Below, one piece after another: positions 36,719 to 49,036 of a stretch of DNA of 64,000 bases. The position numbers and the translations under genes were made by a program. This stretch comes from Pseudomonas orientalis (GTDB lineage Bacteria > Pseudomonadota > Gammaproteobacteria > Pseudomonadales > Pseudomonadaceae), in contig NZ_JYLM01000011.1 of NCBI RefSeq assembly GCF_001439815.1, positions 124,001-188,000 on the forward strand. The letters run 5' to 3'. Under the pieces are notes generated by a model. It did no database searches and was not told the origin of the DNA. It was given only the letters and a program-made list of their open reading frames with translations. Numbering within the stretch: position 1 is the stretch's first letter; each line of letters begins with the position of its first letter.

Positions 36719-37137
36719 GCTCCGATTGCCGGCTGGCGGGATAATGCCCTTAACCACGGCAACACCCGCAAGCCGGCCATGGCCCTGGGCGGGTCGATGA
36801 TCTCCATGAAATGTTCGAGGTTGACGTTATCCGGCACACCCGGCAGGCGCACCGATACGGTCGGCATGGCGTCGGCGGGTACGCTCAGGTCCAGGTTGTC
36901 GTATACCAGCACATGGCGTGCCTGAGGGTTGGGCCCGCTTGCATGGGCCGCCAGTGCCGCATTGATGATCAGCACATCGAAGGGTTCGGCCGGAATGGCG
37001 GTAAGAATCTGGACTTCTTCGAACGTTTGTACCGGCACAATCCGGTGGTAGCCCAACTGGTTGAGCATTTTTTCGATGTACAACCGTTGCAAGTGCAGAT
37101 CATCGGCGATCAGGATGGTCAGTGCTTTGTTCGGCAT
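36715..37137 (-). CDS. receiver-like protein lacking the phospho-acceptor aspartate
   Basis: A 140-residue stand-alone receiver-type protein. The N-terminus has the acidic pair (LTILIADDLHLQRLYIEKML), but the strand that should carry the phospho-acceptor reads FDVLIINAALAAHASG, without an Asp at the expected place, and the conserved Lys near the end is not apparent. It is likely a pseudo-receiver working by protein binding. It lies 134 bp downstream of the BvgS-like kinase on the same strand, so it may belong to that signalling unit. Its stop codon overlaps that of the convergent DAHP synthase gene. Confidence 0.75.
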   Translation of the reverse strand: MPNKALTILIADDLHLQRLYIEKMLNQLGYHRIVPVQTFEEVQILTAIPAEPFDVLIINAALAAHASGPNPQARHVLVYDNLDLSVPADAMPTVSVRLPGVPDNVNLEHFMEIIDPPRAMAGLRVLPWLRALSRQPAIGA

Positions 37138-37271
37138 GGCAAACCCCTGGGCAGGCAGCGCTCGTCAGTGAGCGTCGCCCATTCTCCAGACAAATCCAGA
37201 AGACAAAATCAGGCATATTCCCCCTTCACGTAGGATTTCTCCCAAAAGCTGCAAATGGCCATTAATCGGGG

Positions 37272-40886
<3,615 letters not shown>

Positions 40887-40892
40887 TTCAAA

Positions 40893-41519
40893 TCAGATCA
40901 GATGATTGCGCTGGGCAAATTTGGACAGGTGCACCACTGAGGACATCCGTAACTTCTCCTTGAGACGTGTCTTGTAAGTGCTGATGGTCTTGTGGCTCAA
41001 CAGCATGTCCTCAGCAATTTCCTTGTTGCCCAGCCCCAGGGCCAGCTTCTGCAAGACGGTCAATTCACGGTCCGACAGGCATTCGATCATCTGCCGTTCG
41101 GTTTCCTGCAGGTCGTCACGGCGTACCGAGCTGGTGGGCAGGCTCGGGAAACAGCTATAGCCTGACTGGATCGCTCGGATGGCCTTTTGCAGCTCATCCA
41201 GCTCGCCGGTCTTGGCTACGAATCCCATGGCCCCGGCGCGCATGCAACGGGTGGAAAAAAACACGGCCAGGTAGGAGGTCAGCACCAGGATCCTGCACGG
41301 CAGGCCCAGGGCCTTGACCCGGCTGATCACCTCCAACCCTCCCAGCTTGGGCATCGCCAGATCAAGGATGATCAGCTCGGGACGTTGCTCCCGCGCCAAT
41401 TGCATTGCATCTGCACCGTCACCCGCCTGATAGATCTCATCGAATCCTTCCTCCTTCAGCAGATATTTGACCGTCGCACGTATAAACGGATGGTCATCCA
41501 CGATTAATGCTTTGCTCAT
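40893..41519 (-). CDS. BvgA/EvgA-type response regulator
   Basis: A 208-residue receiver plus LuxR-type HTH protein: MSKALIVDDHPFIRATVKYLL… with phospho-acceptor Asp in LIILDLAMPKLGG, and DNA-binding region LSDRELTVLQKLALGLGNKEIAEDMLLSHKTISTYKTRLK. I use the ATG at 41517-41519; a GTG six bases upstream is in frame. It is followed 6 bp later by the BvgS-like kinase, which should phosphorylate it through its Hpt domain. Confidence 0.95.
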   Translation of the reverse strand: MSKALIVDDHPFIRATVKYLLKEEGFDEIYQAGDGADAMQLAREQRPELIILDLAMPKLGGLEVISRVKALGLPCRILVLTSYLAVFFSTRCMRAGAMGFVAKTGELDELQKAIRAIQSGYSCFPSLPTSSVRRDDLQETERQMIECLSDRELTVLQKLALGLGNKEIAEDMLLSHKTISTYKTRLKEKLRMSSVVHLSKFAQRNHLI

Positions 41520-41823
41520 ACACACCCCTAGGCGGTCGAAGTACCCTTACATATCAAATGGGACCCGGGTACCTGTGAGATATGACAGTTCCGACAAACG
41601 GTACTGCACCCTCCTCAGGACGATAACCACTCGCAGCCTGGCCCCTTCCATTGAAACATCACGAGCAATCACGGCCGGACCAGAACGGGCGGCCAGCCGT
41701 AAGTGCCCAACCTTATCAATGCAATGACGTTTTGATTGAAGGGATAGTCCTGACTACTTGTAGGATTTTTCCTCACGAAAAGCCTAGTCGATATCGGCTC
41801 AAAGGACGGTTCAGGCACACGGG
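41520..41823. other. intergenic region between the response regulator and mgtC
   Basis: About 300 bp with no supported gene. It holds the promoter region of the minus-strand response-regulator/kinase operon and the region downstream of mgtC. I see no clear terminator. Confidence 0.45.
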
Positions 41824-42540
41824 TCAGTCGGTGGTACTTGGGCTCCAGAACGCCTGCACCACCAGGCTGGAGGTGGAAATACGCGCCACCAACGCGTCCA
41901 GCTCGTCACCGTCAACCGACGTCGCGACGAGGGTGGCCTCGATTTCGACTTCTTCGTTGCCGAAGGGTCGTACATCAACATCGCTGGCCGGGTAGTTGCA
42001 TCGCGCCAGCTCGGCTTCCAGCAGCACCATGACTGCCTGTTGCTGGCTACGCCGCGCGATGACATAGAGGATGTTGGTCACCTCGGCCGAGACCACGTCC
42101 AACGGCTGACGGTTGATGTTATTGACGATCGGACGCAGCAAGGTATTGGCCGCCAGTACGAACAGCGTTCCCAGCAATGCCTCGAGAATCAGGTCGGCCC
42201 CCGCACAGGCACCGACCGCCGCCGATGCCCACAGGGTGGCGGCCGTATTGAGCCCGCGCACATTGCCCTCCTCGCGCATGATTACACCGGCCCCCAGAAA
42301 ACCGATACCCGACACCACGTACGCGACCACGCGCACCGCGCCTTCGGCGCCGCCCAGGCGATTGGCCATGTCGACAAAAATCGCAGCGCCGACCGCCACC
42401 AGCACATTCGTACGCAAACCGGCGGTGCGTTGGCGGTATTGGCGTTCGAAGCCGATCAGACCGCCGAGAACAAACGCGGCGGTGAGACTGACGACGGTGT
42501 CGACCAGGGAGTCGAGGTTGATGTTATTGATTGCCTGCAT
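41824..42540 (-). CDS. mgtC: MgtC-family membrane protein
   Basis: A 238-residue protein with the MgtC/SapB membrane domain (four to five helices in 1-150; FVLGGLIGFERQYRQRTAGLRTN and GIGFLGAGVIMREEG are diagnostic) and a soluble C-terminal ACT-like domain. MgtC proteins help growth in low magnesium and inhibit the F-type ATP synthase in pathogens. The gene is 39 bp downstream of mgtA on the same strand, the usual pairing, so the two likely form a Mg2+-starvation operon. Confidence 0.93.
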   Translation of the reverse strand: MQAINNINLDSLVDTVVSLTAAFVLGGLIGFERQYRQRTAGLRTNVLVAVGAAIFVDMANRLGGAEGAVRVVAYVVSGIGFLGAGVIMREEGNVRGLNTAATLWASAAVGACAGADLILEALLGTLFVLAANTLLRPIVNNINRQPLDVVSAEVTNILYVIARRSQQQAVMVLLEAELARCNYPASDVDVRPFGNEEVEIEATLVATSVDGDELDALVARISTSSLVVQAFWSPSTTD

Positions 42541-42579
42541 AAAAAAATCTCCATGACTGCCGGGGCAACCGGGCCCCTG

Positions 42580-45285
42580 TTACTGCCAGCCAAACTTGCG
42601 GATGTAGTAGCCCTTCACCGCCTGGGTCAGTGCCATGTACGCCAGCAGAATCACCGGCAGGAACACAAAGTACAGTGACGGCAGAGCCTGCAGTTTGAAG
42701 TAATGCGCCAGTGGCCCCATCGGCAGAAAGATCCCGACGGCCATGATCACGCCCGTCATCACCATCAGCGGCATCGCCGCACGGCTTTGCAGGAACGGGA
42801 TTTTCGGGGTGCGGATCATGTGCACGATCAACGTCTGGGTGAGCAGCCCCACCACGAACCAGCCCGACTGGAACAGGGTCTGGTGGTCCGGGGTGTTGGC
42901 ATCGAACACATACCACATGAGTGCGAACGTGGTGATGTCGAAGATCGAGCTGATCGGCCCGAAGAACAGCATGAAGCGGCCCACATCCGCCGGCTGCCAG
43001 CGTTGCGGCTTGGCGAGCATGTCTTCGTCGACGTTGTCGAATGGAATGGCGATCTGCGAGATGTCATACAGCAGGTTCTGCACCAGCAGGTGCATCGGCA
43101 GCATTGGCAAAAATGGAATAAACGCACTCGCCACCAGCACCGAGAACACGTTGCCGAAGTTGGAACTGGCGGTCATCTTGATGTACTTGAGCATGTTGGC
43201 GAAGGTGCGCCGGCCTTCCAGCACGCCCTCTTCCAGGACCATCAGGCTCTTTTCCAGCAGGATGATATCGGCGGCTTCCTTGGCGATGTCGACCGCGCTG
43301 TCCACCGAAATGCCGATATCCGCCGTACGCAGCGCTGGCGCATCGTTGATGCCGTCACCCATGAAGCCGACCACATGCCCGTTGGCCTTGAGCAGGCGCA
43401 CGATGCGTTCCTTGTGGCTGGGCGTGAGCCTGGCGAACACATTGGTGGTTTCCACCGCCTGCGCCAGCTCGGCGTCGGTCATGTCTTCGATAGCGTTGCC
43501 CATCAGCAGCCCCTGCTGCTCAAGGCCCACTTCACGGCAGATCTTCGCCGTGACCAGTTCGTTGTCGCCGGTCAGTACCTTCACCGCTATGCCGTGGGCT
43601 TTCAGGGCCTTGAGCGCGGGTGCAGTGCTTTCCTTGGGCGGGTCGAGAAACGCCACATAGCCGATCAGGGTCAGGTTGTTTTCATCCGCAAGCGTGTAGG
43701 TATCACGCCCGGCCGGCATCGGCTGCGCCGCGACTGCCACTACGCGCAGGCCTTCTTCGTTGAAGGCGGCGGTCACTTGGCGAATGCGCGCCAGCAACTC
43801 TTCGCTCAACGCTTCATTGACGTCGCCATGGCGCACACTGGTGCACACCGACAAAATCTCTTCCACCGCGCCCTTGCAGATCAGCAGGTGCGGCTGGTCC
43901 TGCTCGGCCACCACCACCGACATGCGACGACGGTTGAAGTCGAATGGGATCTCGTCGACCTTCTGAAACGCGGTGCCGACTTTCAATTCACGATGGATCT
44001 CGACGTGCTCGAGCACGGCCACATCCAGCAGGTTTTTCAAACCGGTCTGGTAATAGCTGTTGAGGTAGGCCATTTCCAGCACATCGTCAGACTCCTGGCC
44101 CCACACATCCACGTGACGCGCCAGGAAAATCCGGTCCTGGGTGAGCGTGCCGGTCTTGTCGGTGCACAACACATCCATGGCGCCGAAGTTCTGGATCGCG
44201 TCCAGGCGCTTGACGATGACCTTCTTGCGCGACAGGAACACCGCGCCCTTGGCCAATGTCGAGGTGACGATCATCGGCAGCATTTCGGGGGTAAGGCCCA
44301 CCGCAATCGACAGCGCGAACAGCAGCGCTTCGGTCCAGTCACCCTTGGTGAACCCGTTGATGAACAGCACCAGCGGCGCCATCACGAACATGAAGCGGAT
44401 CAGCAGCCAACTGACCTTGTTGACCCCATGCTGGAACGAGGTGGTGGCGCGGTCGGTTGCCGTGACCCGTTGCGCCAATGCACCGAAATAGGTGCTGTTG
44501 CCGGTAGTCAGGATCACCGCCGTGGCGGCACCGGACACCACGTTGGTGCCCATGAACAGGATGTTCTCCAGCTCCAGCGGGTTACGGGTATGGGCGTCCT
44601 GCTGATGGGCGAACTTCTCCACCGGCATGGATTCACCGGTCATCGCCGCCTGGCTGACGAACAGGTCCTTGGCACTGAGTACGCGGCAATCGGCGGGAAT
44701 CATGTCGCCGGCCGACAACACAATCAGATCGCCCGGCACCAATTGCCTGATTGGCAGTTCAAGGCGCTTGGCCGCGTCCCGGCGCAGCACGGTCGCCGTG
44801 TTGCTGACCATCGCCTTCAAGGCGTCGGCGGCCTTGTTCGACTTGGCCTCCTGCCAGAAGCGCAACAGGGTCGACAGCACCACCATGGAGAAAATCACCG
44901 TGGCCGCCTTCATGTCCTCGGTCAGCCAGGAGATAACCGCCAGCAAGGTCAGCAGCAGGTTGAACGGGTTTTTATAGCAGTGCCACAGGTGCACCCACCA
45001 CGGCAGCGGTTGCTCGTGCTCGACCTCATTGAGCCCGTATTGCCCGCGCAGGGCGTCGGCCTCCTGGGTGTTCAGGCCCTCGGCGTGGCTGCCCAGCGTG
45101 CCCAGCAGTTGCACGGCACTGCCGTTGGCCGCGGCCACCAGGGTTTGCGCCAGGCTGGGCGGAACTTCGCGGCTGACACTGGCGTCGGTCACGGTCTCCA
45201 GCATCGCCAGGCGGCGAAAGTGCCGGGCGATATGCCGGGTCCGCAGGAAGCCGGCGAAGAACTCTTTAAGCGTCGTGAGGTTCAT
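42580..45285 (-). CDS. mgtA: magnesium-importing P-type ATPase MgtA/MgtB
   Basis: A 901-residue P-type ATPase (P3B class) that imports Mg2+ when external magnesium is low. It has the phosphorylation motif CTDKTGTLT, the TGES actuator motif (AAMTGESMPVEKF), the hinge VGFMGDGINDAPALR and about ten membrane helices. I choose the ATG at 45283-45285 (MNLTTLKEFF…), with AGGAG seven bases before it. The longer frame upstream is not conserved in character. It begins behind a leader of about 560 bp without genes and is followed by mgtC. Confidence 0.95.
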   Translation of the reverse strand: MNLTTLKEFFAGFLRTRHIARHFRRLAMLETVTDASVSREVPPSLAQTLVAAANGSAVQLLGTLGSHAEGLNTQEADALRGQYGLNEVEHEQPLPWWVHLWHCYKNPFNLLLTLLAVISWLTEDMKAATVIFSMVVLSTLLRFWQEAKSNKAADALKAMVSNTATVLRRDAAKRLELPIRQLVPGDLIVLSAGDMIPADCRVLSAKDLFVSQAAMTGESMPVEKFAHQQDAHTRNPLELENILFMGTNVVSGAATAVILTTGNSTYFGALAQRVTATDRATTSFQHGVNKVSWLLIRFMFVMAPLVLFINGFTKGDWTEALLFALSIAVGLTPEMLPMIVTSTLAKGAVFLSRKKVIVKRLDAIQNFGAMDVLCTDKTGTLTQDRIFLARHVDVWGQESDDVLEMAYLNSYYQTGLKNLLDVAVLEHVEIHRELKVGTAFQKVDEIPFDFNRRRMSVVVAEQDQPHLLICKGAVEEILSVCTSVRHGDVNEALSEELLARIRQVTAAFNEEGLRVVAVAAQPMPAGRDTYTLADENNLTLIGYVAFLDPPKESTAPALKALKAHGIAVKVLTGDNELVTAKICREVGLEQQGLLMGNAIEDMTDAELAQAVETTNVFARLTPSHKERIVRLLKANGHVVGFMGDGINDAPALRTADIGISVDSAVDIAKEAADIILLEKSLMVLEEGVLEGRRTFANMLKYIKMTASSNFGNVFSVLVASAFIPFLPMLPMHLLVQNLLYDISQIAIPFDNVDEDMLAKPQRWQPADVGRFMLFFGPISSIFDITTFALMWYVFDANTPDHQTLFQSGWFVVGLLTQTLIVHMIRTPKIPFLQSRAAMPLMVMTGVIMAVGIFLPMGPLAHYFKLQALPSLYFVFLPVILLAYMALTQAVKGYYIRKFGWQ

Positions 45286-45850
45286 GGTGTTACTCCTGCG
45301 CGAGGAAAAACCCGTCGTGCAGGTACTGGCCGTCCGTGCCGGGCCGGTCAAAGACAGGCACAGCCGAACCTGGCCCGCCCGCCGTAAAAGGCAGGCGCGT
45401 CCGTAGCATCCCGAGGTTACCCAGGTGCTGGTCAGCGTCGATGAGAGAGGATCAGGCAGACGCCAGGACTGGCCACTGCCGGGATGCCGCTTCTCGCTTT
45501 GTGAGGCGAGACAACGGCATCTGGAAGATGCGCGTTACCTTGCCAAGTATGTGCCGGTTACCGAAACCGGCCGACGACTGTCACTCGAACAAGTACCCAC
45601 TGAGGGTCTCCGCTATTGATGAAAACGCGCGAAGCTTACGCCGCGATGTTGGCCGAGTAAACCGTAGGAAAGTGCCTGCGCCGGGAATGACAAGTTTCTT
45701 CAGGATGGGTTCAGGAACGCCGTCCTCCACCACACCGCTGAGCAAATGTGGGAGGGGGCTTGCCCCCGAAGACGGTGCATCAGTTCGAATTCACTGCCTG
45801 ACACACCGCATTCCCAGGCAAGCTCTACCTATGAGCCAGGTGTCGTGCTT
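45286..45850 (-). promoter_or_regulatory. long gene-free leader region upstream of mgtA
   Basis: 565 bp between mgtA and the P450 gene. No gene is convincing on either strand. The right-hand part holds a REP-type palindrome. Mg2+ transporter genes of enterobacteria have long regulatory 5' leaders, so a regulated mRNA leader is possible, but I found neither a clear proline-rich leader peptide nor a terminator here. Confidence 0.4.
45746..45835. repeat. REP element (GI type), partner arm decayed
   Basis: GTGGGAGGGGGCTTGCCCCC at 45748-45767 followed by GA…CGGTG is a P. fluorescens-type REP. The expected inverted partner about 80 bp away is only recognisable as a degraded TTCCCAGGCAAGCTC. Confidence 0.7.
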
Positions 45851-47029
45851 TCATTCATGAGCCTGCCGGCTATCTTGAATTTCCCCATCAAGGCAGAACA
45901 GCGGGACACGGCCATTGAGGGAAGGCAAATAACGCCACCGATAAACACGAGCAGACGAAGCTGGCTGCCGCTGCAGAAATGCCGAAACCACCTCTGAGGC
46001 AATAGCCAATGCTAATTGCTGGCCTGGACATTGATGCCTTCCCGAGCCGAAGCTGAAGGTTCGTCGTTGCGCCCGCTTGAGCAAGAAGCTGTCGGGGTCC
46101 GGATTGGCGCAGGGGTCTCGGTTGGCAGCAGCGAGCAACAATAAAATGGTATCGCCCGCCGCTAAAACGCTGTCGCCAATCGTGCAGCGCTTTGCAACAA
46201 ACCGCCGGGTGTTTTGTACCGGCGAATCATAACGCGCTACCTCCGCCACCCAATCAGCGACGAGTTGGGGGGTGGTTTGCATGCCTTCAACCAGGTCAGG
46301 ATGACGTTGGAGCGCGATGAGGGAATTGCCGATCAGCCCCGCAGTGGCTTCGCAGGTCTGTGACAATAGCCCGATCAGATTGGCTATCAACGCGTCATCG
46401 TCTTTCCAGGCTGAGGCTTCGTAATCACCATAAAGACGGCTCAACAGGCCGCCACCCTCATCATCGTTACCCAGCAGCGCCTGGAACAGCTGGCTCAGCC
46501 GAGCCGCCCCGCAATGGGCTTTACTGAGTTGAGCCTTGTCACTTAACGGCGAAAGGCAGGCGACAAAATCCCGTGTCATCTGCGCGACTTCTTGTAGCTG
46601 GCTGGATGTGAAGCCTATCAAGGTCGCAATGACCGACACCGGTAACGTGAACATCCACGCATTCGGGTTATCGCCCGAGACATCCAGTGTTTCAACAACC
46701 TGCGCCACGATGCCTGCGATGTTTTCCGTGCCCATCGAGGTCAAGGTGGGTTCGATAACTCTGCGGGGGCACTGGTGTTGCGCCCCCTCGTTCATGCGCA
46801 TCAAACGACCGAAAATATCGCCTGCGGCGCCTTGTGCAATGGCCGCCGGAATCGGCTCGTGCACTGGACGTACAAGGCAATCGGGATGCTCCAGAATGGC
46901 CTCGACAACGCAGGCACCACTGGCAATCCATAAACCAAGATTTGCATCGAATGACAGCGCCCTTTGCTGCCTGATGCGTGCGTAATAACCGTAGGGGTCG
47001 ACATGGGTTGCGGCTTCAAACGGCGTCAT
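45851..47029 (-). CDS. cytochrome P450
   Basis: A 392-residue bacterial-type soluble P450. The heme-binding loop FSFGSGRHQCPGQQLA contains the axial Cys, and the ExxR helix is represented by EVARYDSPVQNTRRF in the expected place. The I-helix segment LLSQTCEATAGLIGN departs from the usual AGxDT pattern, with Ala-Thr where the acid-alcohol pair is normal, so proton delivery may be altered. No ferredoxin gene is adjacent. The divergent ArsR-type gene 73 bp away is the probable regulator. Substrate unknown. Confidence 0.92.
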   Translation of the reverse strand: MTPFEAATHVDPYGYYARIRQQRALSFDANLGLWIASGACVVEAILEHPDCLVRPVHEPIPAAIAQGAAGDIFGRLMRMNEGAQHQCPRRVIEPTLTSMGTENIAGIVAQVVETLDVSGDNPNAWMFTLPVSVIATLIGFTSSQLQEVAQMTRDFVACLSPLSDKAQLSKAHCGAARLSQLFQALLGNDDEGGGLLSRLYGDYEASAWKDDDALIANLIGLLSQTCEATAGLIGNSLIALQRHPDLVEGMQTTPQLVADWVAEVARYDSPVQNTRRFVAKRCTIGDSVLAAGDTILLLLAAANRDPCANPDPDSFLLKRAQRRTFSFGSGRHQCPGQQLALAIASEVVSAFLQRQPASSARVYRWRYLPSLNGRVPLFCLDGEIQDSRQAHE

Positions 47030-47102
47030 TTGGCGGTCCTTTTCACAAAGAACGGCTACTATCGAACAATCGTCACACCAACAATTCGCTCAGGAACGAA
47101 AT

Positions 47103-47840
47103 ATGGATTCCCAACGCAATGACACCGCCATTTCTCGTGTCGCCGGCGCCATTGCGGAACCCGCGAGGACAAGAATGCTGTGCTCGCTGATGGACGGTCA
47201 CGCCCGTACCAGCACCGAAATGGCCGTCATCGCCGACGTCAGTGCCTCCACGGCAAGCGCGCACCTGGCAAGGCTTAAAGAGGACGGTTTGATCAAACTG
47301 CACACCCAGGGCAGGCACCGCTACTTCAGCCTGGCGGACGCGCACGTAGCCCAAGCTATTGAAGCCCTGATGGTGATCAGCCGAAACGCGCAGACCGCAT
47401 TTGTTTCGACGACTCCCACTCGGTTGCAGTTGGCACGCACCTGTTATGACCACATGGCAGGATCCCTGGCCGTACAACTGCACGACTGTTTCATCGACTC
47501 GGGCTGGTTGACCCTGTCGGATGCGGGTGACGGTATGTATCAGCTCACCGTGCAGGGCGAAAAAGGGATGACAGGGCTCGGTGTCGAGATAGAAACCGTA
47601 AGGGCACAGCGACGTCGTTTCGCTTGCTCATGCCTGGATTGGAGCATGCGCCGTCCCCACCTCGCCGGCGCACTGGGCGCCGCTGTTCTACAGGCCGTTA
47701 CAAGCCGCAAATGGGTTATCCAGGACCTCGATAGTCGGGCGTTGGCTTTGACGCCCAAGGGGCGAAAGATGCTGTACGACAGGTTTGGGATCAAGGTTGA
47801 AGACAAGGTGCTGGAAAAATCAGGCACCGCGCCCTGGTGA
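47103..47840 (+). CDS. ArsR-family transcriptional regulator with long C-terminal domain
   Basis: A 245-residue regulator. Residues 10-85 form an ArsR-type winged HTH (AEPARTRMLCSLMDGHARTSTEMAVIADVSASTASAHLARLKEDGLIKLHTQGRHRYFSL). The remaining 150 residues are an extra domain also seen in some ArsR-like proteins, with Cys at CSCLDW and HY/H residues but no classic metal CxC site in the HTH helix. It is divergent from the P450 gene, so likely its local regulator. Confidence 0.88.
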   Translation: MDSQRNDTAISRVAGAIAEPARTRMLCSLMDGHARTSTEMAVIADVSASTASAHLARLKEDGLIKLHTQGRHRYFSLADAHVAQAIEALMVISRNAQTAFVSTTPTRLQLARTCYDHMAGSLAVQLHDCFIDSGWLTLSDAGDGMYQLTVQGEKGMTGLGVEIETVRAQRRRFACSCLDWSMRRPHLAGALGAAVLQAVTSRKWVIQDLDSRALALTPKGRKMLYDRFGIKVEDKVLEKSGTAPW

Positions 47841-47859
47841 GACCTGTACATGCATCTCT

Positions 47860-48204
47860 TCAATCATCCCGAGTCAGCACTTCCAACAATTCAATCTCGA
47901 AACGCAGGTTGCTGTTTGGCTTGATATGCGCGCCCATCGAACGCTCGCCATAGGCCAGATGCGCCGGTACATACAACGTGCGCACACCGCCGACCTGCAT
48001 GCCCATCAAGCCCTGGTCCCAGCCCCTGATCACGCGGCCGGTGCCGATCACGCACTGGAACGGCTTGCCCCGCTCCCAGGACGAATCGAACACCGTGCCG
48101 TCTTCCAGGGTGCCGGTGTACTGGGTGGTGATCAGCGCGCCCTTTACCACGGTTTTGTCGGTGCCCAGGCGGATGTCGGTGATCTGCAGTTCGTCGTTGC
48201 TCAT
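47860..48204 (-). CDS. FKBP-type peptidyl-prolyl cis-trans isomerase
   Basis: A 114-residue single-domain FKBP that catalyses proline isomerisation during folding. Family landmarks are TTQYTGTLEDGTVFDSSWERGKPF, VIRGWDQGLMGMQVGG and LAYGERSMGAHIKPNSNLRFEIELL. I choose the ATG at 48202-48204 (MSNDELQITD…). The upstream extension is outside the domain. No signal peptide, so it acts in the cytoplasm. Confidence 0.93.
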   Translation of the reverse strand: MSNDELQITDIRLGTDKTVVKGALITTQYTGTLEDGTVFDSSWERGKPFQCVIGTGRVIRGWDQGLMGMQVGGVRTLYVPAHLAYGERSMGAHIKPNSNLRFEIELLEVLTRDD

Positions 48205-48368
48205 GGGGGTCTCGTTAAAAGGTGAAGGGCTGGGGTTTTCCCAGAAACGGCTGGGTTTGGCAAGTGTAGGAACAGTCGGAACAATGACATTTCCCTTTAA
48301 CTTGAAGGACGTTTCCGAGAGAATCCCAACCGCTTGCGCCGCCCACATTGCGTGGCTAGTCTTCGTCG

Positions 48369-48600
48369 GTCACTGCCAATTCAGTGACTCGGGGTTTGGT
48401 AGACCGCGAATGATTAGGCGCTAAGCGCCCCCTTCTGCAAGGCGCTTTTTTTCGGCCCTGCGTTATGGCGGCCGTGCGCAGGGCACCTTCGGGTGCACCG
48501 GGTCCTAATCACCGGTCTACCAATCTGCGTACGGCCACCACCCTAAAAGTCGTTTGGTAGCGATGGTGGTGGCCTTCTAACTTCGATTAGGAGTCAAACC
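48369..48600 (+). ncRNA. structured leader RNA of the DUF6124 gene (candidate)
   Basis: Several nested inverted repeats precede the gene. A 7-bp hairpin GTCACTG/CAGTGAC lies at 48369-48388. A long-range stem pairs TTGGTAGACCG plus TGATTAGG (48396-48418) with CCTAATCA plus CGGTCTACCAA (48504-48523). A GGCACC-TTC-GGGTGC-type hairpin lies near 48482-48497. A final stem pairs GGCCACCACC (48533-48542) with GGTGGTGGCC (48565-48574), just before the Shine-Dalgarno TAGGAG. The pairing is too extensive to be chance and suggests a cis-acting regulator of the downstream gene. Confidence 0.65.
48423..48452 (+). terminator. intrinsic terminator/attenuator inside the DUF6124 leader
   Basis: AAGCGCC (48423-48429) pairs with GGCGCTT (48441-48447), followed by an unbroken T7 tract from 48446. 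The left arm can alternatively pair with the preceding GGCGC (48417-48421, loop TAA), giving mutually exclusive structures. Confidence 0.75.
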
Positions 48601-48846
48601 ATGGAAAAGCTCGTCCCCGCACCACCCGCCCCAGAACTGCAATTCTTCGCCACCACACCCGACCTCAGCTTCGAAGACGCCCTGGCCCATGCCAGCAGCG
48701 TGTTGCGTTGTGCAGCCGTTGCCGCGCAGACGGCGGGTGAGCAGTTGGATGGCACTTCGCGCACCCTGGTGATTTCGGTCATGCACCTGGTGGAGATGGC
48801 CAGCGTGATGGTGGATCGTTCGCTGGAATGCATACTGCCGGCCTGA
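48601..48846 (+). CDS. DUF6124 (DUF3077-like) family protein
   Basis: An 81-residue protein of a Pseudomonas-specific small family: MEKLVPAPPAPELQFFATTPDLSFEDALAHASSVLRCAAVAA… LVISVMHLVEMASVMVDRSLE. Mostly helical, no known function. It is preceded by TAGGAG eight bases before the ATG and by the structured leader described above. A REPIN follows directly. Confidence 0.88.
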   Translation: MEKLVPAPPAPELQFFATTPDLSFEDALAHASSVLRCAAVAAQTAGEQLDGTSRTLVISVMHLVEMASVMVDRSLECILPA

Positions 48847-48858
48847 CGCAACTAAAAA

Positions 48859-48951
48859 ATGTGAGAGGGGGCTTGCTCCCGATTGCGGTGCATCAGTCAC
48901 AACATCAGTGGCTGACATTCCGCTATCGGGGGCAAGCCCCCTCCCACATTT
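48859..48951. repeat. REPIN (two inverted GI-type REPs)
   Basis: Left arm GTGAGAGGGGGCTTGCTCCC at 48861-48880 and right arm GGGGGCAAGCCCCCTCCCAC at about 48928-48947, in inverted orientation about 50 bp apart, give a long imperfect hairpin. It may also terminate transcription after the DUF6124 gene. Confidence 0.88.
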
Positions 48952-49036
48952 GGACAGCAGCCCATCAGTTAGATAGCAGTGGGCTGTGAGGCTGTCGGCG
49001 GCTTCGCCACAGGTCCAGCGCTGTACCGCCATTTAC

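Noticed and set aside
42703..45387. An 894-codon plus-strand open frame opposite mgtA
   Set aside because: It is the antisense shadow of a well-recognised P-type ATPase gene; it is His/Gln/Arg-rich with no domain, as expected from the complement of GC-rich coding sequence.
45336..45860. Plus-strand open frame of about 170 codons between mgtA and the P450 gene
   Set aside because: No ribosome site, no family resemblance, and it runs through a REP element.
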